NCBI RefSeq assembly: GCF_041714655.1
Contig: NZ_CP168219.1
Coordinates: 1,364,001-1,428,000 of the forward strand
Reading direction: 5' to 3'
From: Pseudoroseicyclus_A sp041714655
GTDB lineage: Bacteria; Pseudomonadota; Alphaproteobacteria; Rhodobacterales; Rhodobacteraceae
Length of the DNA: 64,000 nucleotides
Part shown: positions 25,321 through 33,004 of the stretch, piece after piece
Layout: each line of letters starts with the position of its first letter
Numbering within the stretch: position 1 is the stretch's first letter
Translations under genes and position numbers: made by a program
Notes under the pieces: generated by a model
Told to the model about the DNA's origin: nothing
The model's input: only the letters and a program-made list of their open reading frames with translations
The model's database searches: none

Positions 25321-26759
25321 GCCTCTGGACCGCCGCCGAGGCCACCGCCGCCACGGGCGGCGAGGTGCGCGGCCGCTGGACGGCCGGCGGCGTCTCCATC
25401 GACACGCGGACGCTCAAGCCCGGCGATCTCTTTATCGCGCTGAAAGACGCTCGCGACGGCCACGAGTTCGTCGCCGCCGCGCTGGAGAAGGGCGCCGCCG
25501 CCGCCATGGTCAGCCACGTGCCGGAGGGCGTGCCGTCCGAGGCGCCGCTCCTGATCGTGCCCGACGTGCTCGCCGGGCTCACCGCGCTCGGCGCCGCCGG
25601 CCGCGCCCGCTCCCGCGCCCGGGTGGCGGCGATCACCGGCTCGGTCGGCAAGACCTCCACCAAGGAGATGCTGCGCGCCGCCCTCGCCGGGCAGGGCCGC
25701 GTCCATGCGGCGGAGGCGAGCTACAACAACCATTGGGGCGTGCCCCTGACGCTCGCCCGGATGCCGCGCGAGACGGACTTCGCGATCCTCGAGATCGGGA
25801 TGAACCACCCCGGCGAGATCGCGCCGCTCGCGCGCCTCGCCCGGCCGCATGTGGCGATGATCACCACCATCGCCGCCGCGCATCTGGAGGCCTTCGACAG
25901 CCTCGAGGGCATCGCCGCGGAGAAGGCCGATATCTTCAAGGGGCTGACGCCCGACGGCACCGCCATCGTCAATGCCACGCTGCCAACCTCGCCCCTCATG
26001 ATCCGCGCCGCCCGCTCGGCCGGCGCCTGGGTCGTGACCTTCGGGACCGAGGCGCCTGCCGACTGGCAGCTCGGCGCGGTCACCGTCTCGCGCGGTGCCA
26101 CCACGGCGGAGGCGACCGGCGGCGGGCTCGATTTCGTCCTGAAGGTCGCGAGCGAGGGCGGGCATTTCGCACTCAACGCCCTCGGCGCGCTGGCGGCGGC
26201 CTCCGCCCTCGGCGCCGACCTCGCCCGCGCCCTCGTCGGCCTCGCCGACTGGGCGCCGCCCCCCGGCCGCGGCACCCGCGAGGAGGTCGTGCTAGACCCC
26301 GCCCGCGACGGCGAGACGCTTGACCTGATCGACGATGCCTTCAACGCCAACCCGACCTCGCTCTCCGCCTCGCTGGCGGTGCTGGCGGCGGCGCGGCCCC
26401 GCGACGGCGCCGGCCGCGTCGAGAAGGGGCGCCGCGTCGCCATCCTCGGCGACATGCTCGAACTGGGGCCGGACGAGATCGCCATGCATGTAGCCATGGC
26501 GGAGGATCCGGCGATGCCCGCCCTCGGCCTCATCCATTGCGTCGGCCCCCGCATGAAGCATCTTCACGAGGCCCTGCCGCTAGAGCGCCGCGGCCGCTGG
26601 GCGGCGACGGCCGAGGAGCTGATCCCGCAGGTCGCCCGGCTGGTCGACGCCGGCGATGTCGTGCTGGTCAAGGGCTCCAAGGGCAGCCATGTGTCGCGGA
26701 TCGTTGACGCGATCCGCAATCTGGGGCATCGCGGCGCCTCGCGCGAACAGGAGGCGTGA
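25317..26759 (+). CDS. murF: UDP-MurNAc-pentapeptide synthetase MurF
   Basis: MurF ligates D-Ala-D-Ala to the UDP-MurNAc tripeptide. The 480-residue protein contains the P-loop GSVGKTSTKEML, the EIGMNHPGEI segment and DDAFNANPTSLSASL, all typical of MurF. The ATGA overlap with murE couples the two ligases. Confidence 0.95.
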   Translation: MSLWTAAEATAATGGEVRGRWTAGGVSIDTRTLKPGDLFIALKDARDGHEFVAAALEKGAAAAMVSHVPEGVPSEAPLLIVPDVLAGLTALGAAGRARSRARVAAITGSVGKTSTKEMLRAALAGQGRVHAAEASYNNHWGVPLTLARMPRETDFAILEIGMNHPGEIAPLARLARPHVAMITTIAAAHLEAFDSLEGIAAEKADIFKGLTPDGTAIVNATLPTSPLMIRAARSAGAWVVTFGTEAPADWQLGAVTVSRGATTAEATGGGLDFVLKVASEGGHFALNALGALAAASALGADLARALVGLADWAPPPGRGTREEVVLDPARDGETLDLIDDAFNANPTSLSASLAVLAAARPRDGAGRVEKGRRVAILGDMLELGPDEIAMHVAMAEDPAMPALGLIHCVGPRMKHLHEALPLERRGRWAATAEELIPQVARLVDAGDVVLVKGSKGSHVSRIVDAIRNLGHRGASREQEA

Positions 26760-26763
26760 CAAC

Positions 26764-27846
26764 ATGCTCTACTGGCTGACCCTTTTGTCCGATGGCGGTG
26801 ATTTCTTCAACCTTTTCAGGTATATCACCTTCCGCGCCGGCGGCGCCTTTCTCACCGCGCTCGTCTTCGGCTTCCTCTTCGGGCGGCCCTTGATCGAGGT
26901 GCTCCGCCGCCGCCAGGGCAAGGGCCAGCCGATCCGCGCCGACGGGCCGGAGGGGCATCTCGCCAAGGCCGGCACCCCCACGATGGGGGGGCTCCTCATC
27001 GTCGGCGCGGTCCTCACCGCGACGCTCCTCTGGGCGCGGCTCGACAATCCCTACATCCTGATGGTGCTCTTCGTGACGCTCGCCTTCGCCATCATCGGCT
27101 TCGCCGATGACTACGCCAAGGTCGCGCGGCAGAACACCAACGGCGTGCCCGGCAAGGTGCGGCTCGGCCTCGGCATCCTCGTCGGCGGCCTTGCCGCCTT
27201 CTGGGCGATGAGCTTTCACCCCGAGGGGCTGACGGGCGACCTCGCCTTCCCGGTCTTCCGCGAGCTTCTCGTCCATCTCGGCTGGTTCTTCATCCCCTTC
27301 GGGGCCTTCATCATCGTCGGCGCCGCCAATGCGGTGAACCTGACGGACGGGCTCGACGGGCTCGCCATCATGCCGGTGATGATCGCGGCGGCCACCTTCG
27401 GCGTCATCGCATATGCGGTCGGCCGGACGGACTTCACCGAATATCTCGGCGTCCATTACGTGCCCGACACCGGCGAGATCATCATCTTCTGCGCCGGCCT
27501 CATCGGGGGCGGGCTCGGCTTCCTGTGGTACAACGCCCCGCCGGCGGCGGTCTTCATGGGCGACACCGGCAGCCTCGCCCTCGGCGGCGCGCTCGGCGCC
27601 ATCGCCGTCGCCACCAAGCACGAGATCGTCCTCGGCATCGTCGGCGGGCTCTTCGTGATCGAGGCGCTCAGCGTCATCATCCAGGTCTTCTACTTCCGGC
27701 GGACCGGCAAGCGTGTCTTCCTGATGGCGCCGATCCACCATCATTACGAGAAGATGGGCTGGTCGGAGCCGCAGATCGTCATCCGCTTCTGGATCGTCGC
27801 CCTGATCCTCGCCATGATCGGCCTCGCCACCCTGAAGGTGCGCTGA
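26764..27846 (+). CDS. mraY: Phospho-MurNAc-pentapeptide-transferase MraY
   Basis: MraY makes lipid I at the inner membrane. This 360-residue polytopic protein has about ten predicted helices and the conserved loops GHLAKAGTPTMGG, FADDYAK, NLTDGLDGLA, FMGDTGSLALGG and MAPIHHHYEKMGW, which include the catalytic aspartates and the histidine loop. It follows murF by 4 bp. Confidence 0.97.
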   Translation: MLYWLTLLSDGGDFFNLFRYITFRAGGAFLTALVFGFLFGRPLIEVLRRRQGKGQPIRADGPEGHLAKAGTPTMGGLLIVGAVLTATLLWARLDNPYILMVLFVTLAFAIIGFADDYAKVARQNTNGVPGKVRLGLGILVGGLAAFWAMSFHPEGLTGDLAFPVFRELLVHLGWFFIPFGAFIIVGAANAVNLTDGLDGLAIMPVMIAAATFGVIAYAVGRTDFTEYLGVHYVPDTGEIIIFCAGLIGGGLGFLWYNAPPAAVFMGDTGSLALGGALGAIAVATKHEIVLGIVGGLFVIEALSVIIQVFYFRRTGKRVFLMAPIHHHYEKMGWSEPQIVIRFWIVALILAMIGLATLKVR

Positions 27847-27890
27847 GGGCAAACCTGCCTCTGCCCCTTTTCAAATAGCCTTCGGGGGGT

Positions 27891-27913
27891 CCGGGGGGCA
27901 GACAGCCCCCCGG
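27891..27913. repeat. Dispersed hairpin between mraY and murD
   Basis: CCGGGGGGC-AGACA-GCCCCCCGG is a perfect 9-bp stem. Its core recurs in opposite orientation at 50672-50690. It separates murD from the tightly packed upstream genes and may modulate read-through. Confidence 0.6.
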
Positions 27914-27940
27914 CCTCTCCACCAGGCCAGGAGGTCCCGC

Positions 27941-29344
27941 ATGATCCCCGCCACCGGTTTCGAAGGCCAGCGCGTCGGCCTCCTCGGCCTCGGCCGCTCC
28001 GGACTCGCCACCGCCCGCGCGCTCATTGCAGGCGGCGCCATTCCCGTCGGCTGGGACGATTCCGTCCCGGCGCGCGAGGCGGCGGCCGCCACCGAAGGCA
28101 TCGAGATCGCCGACCTGACGAAGGTCTCCAACGTCGAGCCCCTCGCGACGCTCGTCACCTCCCCCGGCATCCCGCATCTCTACCCGAGCGCCCATCCGGC
28201 GATCCGCGCCGCCTGGGAGGCGGGGGTGCCGGTCGACAACGACATCGGCCTTTTCTTCCGCGCCTTCGGCTCCTCGGCCTTCGCCGAATTCGACCGCCCG
28301 CCCCGCGTCGTCGCGGTCACCGGCTCGAACGGCAAGAGCACCACGGCGGCGCTCATCCATCACATCCTGACCGAGGCCGGCCGGCCCGCGCAGCTCGCCG
28401 GCAACATCGGCCGCGGCGTCTTCGACATCGAGCCGCCGCAGGATGGCGAGGTGATCGTCCTTGAGCTTTCCTCCTACCAGACCGACCTCGCCCGGGCGCT
28501 GACGCCCGACATCGCCGCCTTCACCAACCTCTCCCCCGATCATCTGGATCGCCACGCCGGCCCGGGAGGCTATTTCGCCGCCAAGCGGCGGCTCTTCGCG
28601 GAAGGAGGCCCGGACCGGGCGGTCATCGGGGTGGACGAGGACGAGGGGCTCTACCTCGCCAACCAGCTCGCCATGGGCCCGGGGGACGAGCGGGTGATCC
28701 GCGTCTCCGCCGCGCGCAAGCTGACCGGCCCCGGCTGGCTGGTCTTCGCGCGGAAGGGCTTCCTCAGCGAATGGCGGAAGTCCCGGCAGGTCGCCTCGAT
28801 CGACCTGCGCGCCATCCCCGGCCTCCCCGGCGCGCACAACCACCAGAACGCCTGCACGGCCTTCGCGGTGACGCGGGCCCTTGGCCTCGGGCCGCGCGAG
28901 ATCGAGGCGGGGCTCGCGAGCTATCCCGGGCTCCCCCATCGCTCGCAGCGCATCGCCGAGCGAAGCGGGGTGGTCTTCGTCAACGATTCAAAGGCGACGA
29001 ATGCCGATGCCGCCGCCCATGCCCTCGCCGCCTTCCCGAAGATCCGCTGGATCTGCGGGGGGCTGGAGAAGGAAGGCGGCCTCGGCCGGCTGGAGCCGCA
29101 TCTGGACCATGTCGTGAAGGCCTATGTCATCGGCCGCGAGGCCGAGGCCTTCGCCCGCCAACTCCCCGGCGTCGAGGCCGAGATCTGCCGGACGATGGAG
29201 GTCGCGGTCTCCCAGGCGGCGGCGGAGGCCGAGCCGGGCGAGGTCGTGCTCCTCGCGCCGGCGGCGGCGAGCTTCGATCAATACGACAATTTCGAGCGGC
29301 GGGGCGATCACTTCGCGGCGCTCGTGGCGGCGCTGTCGCCCTGA
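27941..29344 (+). CDS. murD: UDP-MurNAc-L-alanine:D-glutamate ligase MurD
   Basis: MurD adds D-glutamate to UDP-MurNAc-L-Ala. The 467 residues include an N-terminal UDP-binding region with GLGRSGLATARALI, the P-loop GSNGKSTTAALI, ELSSYQTD and the C-terminal NDSKATNADAAAHAL. It is the last dcw gene here: the normal next genes ftsW, murG and murC do not follow. Confidence 0.96.
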   Translation: MIPATGFEGQRVGLLGLGRSGLATARALIAGGAIPVGWDDSVPAREAAAATEGIEIADLTKVSNVEPLATLVTSPGIPHLYPSAHPAIRAAWEAGVPVDNDIGLFFRAFGSSAFAEFDRPPRVVAVTGSNGKSTTAALIHHILTEAGRPAQLAGNIGRGVFDIEPPQDGEVIVLELSSYQTDLARALTPDIAAFTNLSPDHLDRHAGPGGYFAAKRRLFAEGGPDRAVIGVDEDEGLYLANQLAMGPGDERVIRVSAARKLTGPGWLVFARKGFLSEWRKSRQVASIDLRAIPGLPGAHNHQNACTAFAVTRALGLGPREIEAGLASYPGLPHRSQRIAERSGVVFVNDSKATNADAAAHALAAFPKIRWICGGLEKEGGLGRLEPHLDHVVKAYVIGREAEAFARQLPGVEAEICRTMEVAVSQAAAEAEPGEVVLLAPAAASFDQYDNFERRGDHFAALVAALSP

Positions 29345-29642
29345 CGGGGGCAGGCCCTCAGCGCCGCGATATGATGGAACGGGGCAAGGGGCGTAGGGCC
29401 TCCCGGGGGGAGCGGAGTGGCGGGAACCGCTGCAACCGTCGGGTAACTATTCCCGAGGACCTGTATATACAGGTGGGCGCCAGATAACCGGGCCAAGACC
29501 CGAACAGAGCCAGCTCCCTCGGATTTGCTTAAGGCCACTGGAATTGACCCGTTGCACGAGAAGAGCAGAAACCCGCCAGCCCCCCAGGTAATCCTCTCCC
29601 CCGCGTCCGGCAAGGGGGGCCTGCACCGCGCATCGCCGCCGC
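29345..29642. other. Non-coding stretch after murD
   Basis: No ORF here has plausible protein composition or a ribosome binding site. The notable feature is the 16-bp palindrome at 29459-29474. This is where ftsW would be expected in relatives. Confidence 0.5.
29459..29474. promoter_or_regulatory. Perfect 16-bp palindrome ACCTGTATATACAGGT
   Basis: A complete two-fold symmetric site with an AT core stands alone in the non-coding region after murD. It resembles CTGT-N4-ACAG operators of dimeric repressors, but no gene starts next to it. Confidence 0.45.
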
Positions 29643-29911
29643 CGTAGGGTAGGTTTGCAACCCACCGATGGCTCAGCGCCCGAGCTATTCCCCGCCCGGT
29701 ACGCGCCGGCACGGCGCAGGGCGAGCGCCGGCCCGTCCCGCGGGCTGGCGCTCTGGCTGGGTCTGGGCATGAGCCCGGAGCGAGGGCGGGGTTGCATTAT
29801 ATAGCGCTCCGACCAGCCGGCAGGAGCGCCAACCCCCGGGCCGGCGCTCGCCCCGCGCGGCCGGCGTTGCGCCGGGTTCCCGGGAAGGGTGGGTTACAAA
29901 CCTACCCTACG
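29643..29911. mobile_element. MITE-like 269-bp foldback element with 24-bp terminal inverted repeats
   Basis: The ends 29643-29666 and 29888-29911 are inverted copies that differ at one of 24 positions (CGTAGGGTAGGTTTG, one variable base, then AACCCACC). Inside is a second inverted repeat, GGGCGAGCGCCGGCCCG against CGGGCCGGCGCTCGCCC, about 100 bp apart. It encodes nothing. A diverged copy of the interior, in the opposite orientation, lies at 35480-35650, and the terminal motif recurs at 47597. I saw no target-site duplication. Confidence 0.6.
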
Positions 29912-29930
29912 ATTGCTCATCTTGACCCGT

Positions 29931-29945
29931 GTTCACCAATTGTTC
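29931..29945 (+). promoter_or_regulatory. LexA (SOS) box upstream of mmcB
   Basis: GTTC-ACCAATT-GTTC is a perfect alphaproteobacterial LexA site ending 11 bp before the mmcB start. TTGACC at 29922-29927 may be the -35 element that LexA would cover. Confidence 0.75.
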
Positions 29946-29956
29946 ATGGTTTGCCC

Positions 29957-30409
29957 ATGACCGATCTTCCCGCCCTCCAGCCCGGCCAGCTCATCGCCCG
30001 CGGCGTCTGCCGGCATCTGGCGGCGCATGATTTCGTCACCGTGGAAGAGCTCGTGCCCGATCGGGGCCTCCGCGTCGACGTCATGGCCGTCGGGCCGCGG
30101 GGGGAGATCTGGGTGATCGAATGCAAGTCGAGCCGCGCCGATTACATGGCCGACCGCAAGTGGCAGGGCTATCTGCCTTGGTGCGACCGCTTCTTCTGGG
30201 CGGTGGGCGAGGACTTCCCCGTCGATCTCCTCCCGGAGGAGACCGGCCTGATCATCGCCGACAGCTATGATGCCGAGATCTTGCGCATCGGGCCGGAGAC
30301 GAAGCTCGCCGGCGCCCGCCGCAAGGCGCTGATGCTGCTTTTCGCCCGCCATGCGGCGCGGCGGCTCGCGGCGTATCGCGACCCGGGCGTCGGGGCCTTC
30401 GTGTCCTGA
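29957..30409 (+). CDS. mmcB: MmcB-family DNA repair protein
   Basis: The 150-residue protein has a PD-(D/E)xK nuclease-like core: RVDVMAVGPRGEIWVIECKSS, then DYMADRKWQGYLPWCDRFFWAV. MmcB of Caulobacter is an SOS-induced factor for mitomycin C resistance; its exact biochemistry is unsettled. The ATG at 29957 immediately follows a perfect LexA box, which supports the same regulation here. Confidence 0.9.
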   Translation: MTDLPALQPGQLIARGVCRHLAAHDFVTVEELVPDRGLRVDVMAVGPRGEIWVIECKSSRADYMADRKWQGYLPWCDRFFWAVGEDFPVDLLPEETGLIIADSYDAEILRIGPETKLAGARRKALMLLFARHAARRLAAYRDPGVGAFVS

Positions 30410-30412
30410 GGC

Positions 30413-30610
30413 CTAGCGCTTGCGCGTCTTCATCGCGCGGGCGGTGCGGGCGGCGGCGCGGATCTCTTCCGCGATTTCCTCCGCCTCCTCGGGGTCGAAA
30501 TCCATCGGGATCTCGGTGGTCCCCGCCTCAATGAACAGCCGCACCATGCCGTGGTCGGTGGGGCCGATCTGCAGGTTCGCCTCGACGTCGCGCTCGGTAT
30601 CGATGCCCAT
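30413..30610 (-). CDS. DUF6324-family small acidic protein
   Basis: This 65-residue protein reads MGIDTERDVEANLQIG, then MVRLFIEAGTTEIPMDFDP and an acidic/Ala helix with a basic end. That layout matches a small conserved Rhodobacterales family I know as DUF6324; its function is unknown. The ATG at 30610 is the family start, although the frame is open upstream. It converges on mmcB, 3 bp between stops. Confidence 0.8.
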   Translation of the reverse strand: MGIDTERDVEANLQIGPTDHGMVRLFIEAGTTEIPMDFDPEEAEEIAEEIRAAARTARAMKTRKR

Positions 30611-30935
30611 CTCGTCTCTCTTCGGGTGGTTCGGGATGGGCGGCAATAGCCCGGCCCGGCCCCCGGGTGCAAGCGGGCAAATACCTAACCGAGGCGCGGG
30701 GTCCCGGCAACGTTGGGCCCTCCGGCCCCACGAGCGGCACCGCGCCGCCGGCGCGCTCCCTGCGAGCGGCGGCTGGCCGCTCACCTCCTGGGCGCCGAAG
30801 GAGGCCTTCGTTCAGAAAACCCTGGACCAGAACTGGCCCCTAACCCTCCGACTGCCCCTTCATCTGGCCGGAAATATGCCGGAGGTGTGGAGGCAGAGCC
30901 TCCACTGCCGAAGGCACCCTCTCACCTCTGCCGCC
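30611..30935. repeat. Intergenic region with dispersed repeat family B, copy 1
   Basis: No gene is visible. At 30855-30905 lies CCCCTTCATCTGGCC, then AAATATGCCGG, then an inverted repeat GTGGAGGC/GCCTCCAC. The same order occurs at 32907-32959. Further inverted repeats (CGCGCCGCCGGCGCG, 30741-30755) make the rest strongly foldable. Confidence 0.5.
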
Positions 30936-31517
30936 TCACTTCGGCCGCGTCAGCGTGAAGGTCTCGCGGATCACCCCGTAATCCTGATAGCCGAGCCGCG
31001 TCAGCATCCCGAAGCGGGTGACGTCGAAGATCCCGTCCACCAGGCAATCCTCGCGGATATGCACGCCCGTGACCTCGCCGAGCACGAGATGGTTGTCGGC
31101 GCCGCGGAGGGCCACCACCTCGGTCAGCCGGCATTCGAGCGCCGCCGGCGCGCCGGCCACGCGGGCGCACGGCACTGTCTCGCATTCCTCTTTCTCGATG
31201 CCGGCGATATCGAATTCCGACAGGCTCCGGTCATGGCTGCCGGAGGTCTGGTTCATGGCATCGCGCATCGCATATTCCACGATGTTGCAGCAGAAGACCC
31301 CTGTTTCGAGGATGTTCTTGAGGCTGTCCTTCGTGCCGGTCGAGGCGAACATCACCTGCGGCGGCGTATAGGCGACGGCATTGAAGAAGGAATAGGGCGC
31401 GAGGTTGTCGACGCCCGTCTCCGCCCGCGACGAGATCCAGCCGATCGGGCGCGGCGAGACGAGGGCGTTGAACGGATTGCGGGGCAGGCCGTGGCCGTCT
31501 TCGGGGCGGTAGAACAT
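30936..31517 (-). CDS. Flavin reductase-like (FMN-binding split barrel) protein
   Basis: A 193-residue protein of the flavin reductase/DIM6-NTAB family. It shows LVSPRPIGWISSR near residue 20, LAPYSFFNAVAYTPPQVMF where FMN would bind, and HLVLGEVTGVHI near 145. Proteins of this size use NAD(P)H to reduce FMN or act in flavin-linked steps; the substrate is unknown. It stands alone. Confidence 0.88.
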   Translation of the reverse strand: MFYRPEDGHGLPRNPFNALVSPRPIGWISSRAETGVDNLAPYSFFNAVAYTPPQVMFASTGTKDSLKNILETGVFCCNIVEYAMRDAMNQTSGSHDRSLSEFDIAGIEKEECETVPCARVAGAPAALECRLTEVVALRGADNHLVLGEVTGVHIREDCLVDGIFDVTRFGMLTRLGYQDYGVIRETFTLTRPK

Positions 31518-31589
31518 GCGAAAACCTCGGGTTTGCCGCCGGGCCTAGCCTCATGTAAGGCCGGGGTCCAGCCGAAAGGGGGAGGTGGG

Positions 31590-32075
31590 GTGGAGGCCTA
31601 TCCACAGGAAACGCCGGAAGATTGGTGGGAGGTCGAGGCGCTTTACGACAGCTGCTTCGCCCCGGGGCGCACCGCGCTCTCCTCCTACCGGCTGCGCGAC
31701 GGGGTGCCGCCGGTCCCAGAGCTCTGCCGCATCCGCCGCGACCGGACGGGCGTCGTCGTCGGCGCCATCCGCTGCTGGCCGGTCCGGGTCGGCACCCTGC
31801 CGGCCTTGCTCCTCGGCCCCGTGGCCGTGCATGCGACGCGCCAGGGCGAGGGGCTCGGCGCGGCGCTCATTGGCGAGGCGGTGGAGCGGGCGCGCGCGCT
31901 CGGCCATGAGCGCATGATGCTGGTGGGGGACGAACCCTACTACCGGCGCTTCGGTTTCACGCGGCTGGAAGGCGTTCTCATGCCGCCGCCGACCAACCCC
32001 GCCCGGGTGCTCGGGCTGGCGCTCGCTCCCGGCGCGTGGGACGGCGTTACCGGCGAGGTCACCCGCGCCATGTGA
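31590..32075 (+). CDS. GNAT-family N-acetyltransferase
   Basis: The 161-residue protein has the acetyl-CoA pyrophosphate loop RQGEGLGAALIGEA and the strand GPVAVHATRQG just before it; YYRRFGF follows, a hallmark of YhbS-like GNATs. A GTG at 31590 preceded by GGAGG is used. Substrate unknown. Confidence 0.87.
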   Translation: MEAYPQETPEDWWEVEALYDSCFAPGRTALSSYRLRDGVPPVPELCRIRRDRTGVVVGAIRCWPVRVGTLPALLLGPVAVHATRQGEGLGAALIGEAVERARALGHERMMLVGDEPYYRRFGFTRLEGVLMPPPTNPARVLGLALAPGAWDGVTGEVTRAM

Positions 32076-32115
32076 GCGCTTGCCAAACGCGCCCTGCCGC
32101 CCCATCTCTTGACGC

Positions 32116-32904
32116 ATGGCCGAGATGGATCCGATGCGTACCGTCAATTTCGACACGCCGCTCGACGATGCCGGCCGCGAGGAGATCGCGGCCCTGGCGC
32201 GGCGCCAGCTGTCTGCGGGCGGGCTCGTCATCAAGGCCGTGAACCTCGTCGGCGGCCAGGTCGAGGACGGGCTGAAGCTCCTGCCCAAGAAGACCCGCGA
32301 GCGCATCGAAGGCGCCGCGCGGCTGGGGCTGGAGCGGGCCTATCATCTGGCGCGCAAGGTCCCGAAGGCGCCGAAGGGCGACGGGATCCACCGGGCGCTC
32401 GGCACCGTCTCGGGCGCCATCGGCGGCATCGCCGGGCTGGGGACGGCGCTGGCGGAGCTTCCCGTCGCCACGACGATCATCTTCCGTGCCGTGCAGGGCG
32501 TCGCCGAGAGCTACGGCGAGGATCCCGATTCTGAAGAGACGCGGCTGCAGTGCCTCCGCGTCTTCGGCGCCGGCGCGCCGGGCGCGGCGGATGACGGGAT
32601 CGACACCTCGTTCCTCGGCGCCCGCGTGGCGCTGACGGGGCCGGCGCTCCACCGGCTGCTCGGCAAGGTGGCGCCGAAGTTCGCCGCCGTCATGAGCCAG
32701 AAGCTCGCGACCCAGGCCGTGCCGATCCTAGGCGCTGTGGCGGGGGCCGGCACGAACTACGCCTTCGTCGGCTATTACACCGAGGTCGCCCATGTGCATT
32801 TCGGCCTGCGCAAGCTCGCCCGCACCTATGGCGAGGAGCAGGTGCTGGAGGCTTTCCACCGCGAGCTCGCCCGCCGGAAGCTGCCGGTGACGATGGCGGG
32901 CTGA
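32116..32904 (+). CDS. EcsC-family protein
   Basis: A 262-residue protein with the EcsC layout: a helical N-terminal half, a Gly/Ala-rich hydrophobic segment (VSGAIGGIAGLGTALAELP, about residues 98-116), an RLQCLRVF segment and a second hydrophobic stretch VPILGAVAGAGTNYAFVGYY near the C-terminus. EcsC domains occur with secretion and ABC proteins, but no activity is established. It starts 40 bp after the GNAT gene, possibly in one transcript. Confidence 0.8.
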   Translation: MAEMDPMRTVNFDTPLDDAGREEIAALARRQLSAGGLVIKAVNLVGGQVEDGLKLLPKKTRERIEGAARLGLERAYHLARKVPKAPKGDGIHRALGTVSGAIGGIAGLGTALAELPVATTIIFRAVQGVAESYGEDPDSEETRLQCLRVFGAGAPGAADDGIDTSFLGARVALTGPALHRLLGKVAPKFAAVMSQKLATQAVPILGAVAGAGTNYAFVGYYTEVAHVHFGLRKLARTYGEEQVLEAFHRELARRKLPVTMAG

Positions 32905-32906
32905 TC

Positions 32907-32959
32907 CGCCCTTCATCTGGCCCCAAATATCGCCGGGGGTGTGGGGGCAGCGCCCCCAC
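32907..32959. repeat. Dispersed repeat family B, copy 2
   Basis: CGCCCTTCATCTGGCC, AAATATCGCCGG and the inverted repeat GTGGGGGC/GCCCCCAC follow each other as at 30855-30905. It lies between the convergent EcsC and ptsP genes and may terminate both transcripts. Confidence 0.6.
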
Positions 32960-33004
32960 GCGATCCGCGAGCCCGCTTGTCAGGGCGGGCCGAGCCTCAC
33001 GCCC

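Noticed and set aside
29308..29797. Minus-strand ORFs after murD
   Set aside because: They cover the foldback element and the murD 3' end; no recognisable sequence, only repeat-derived codons.
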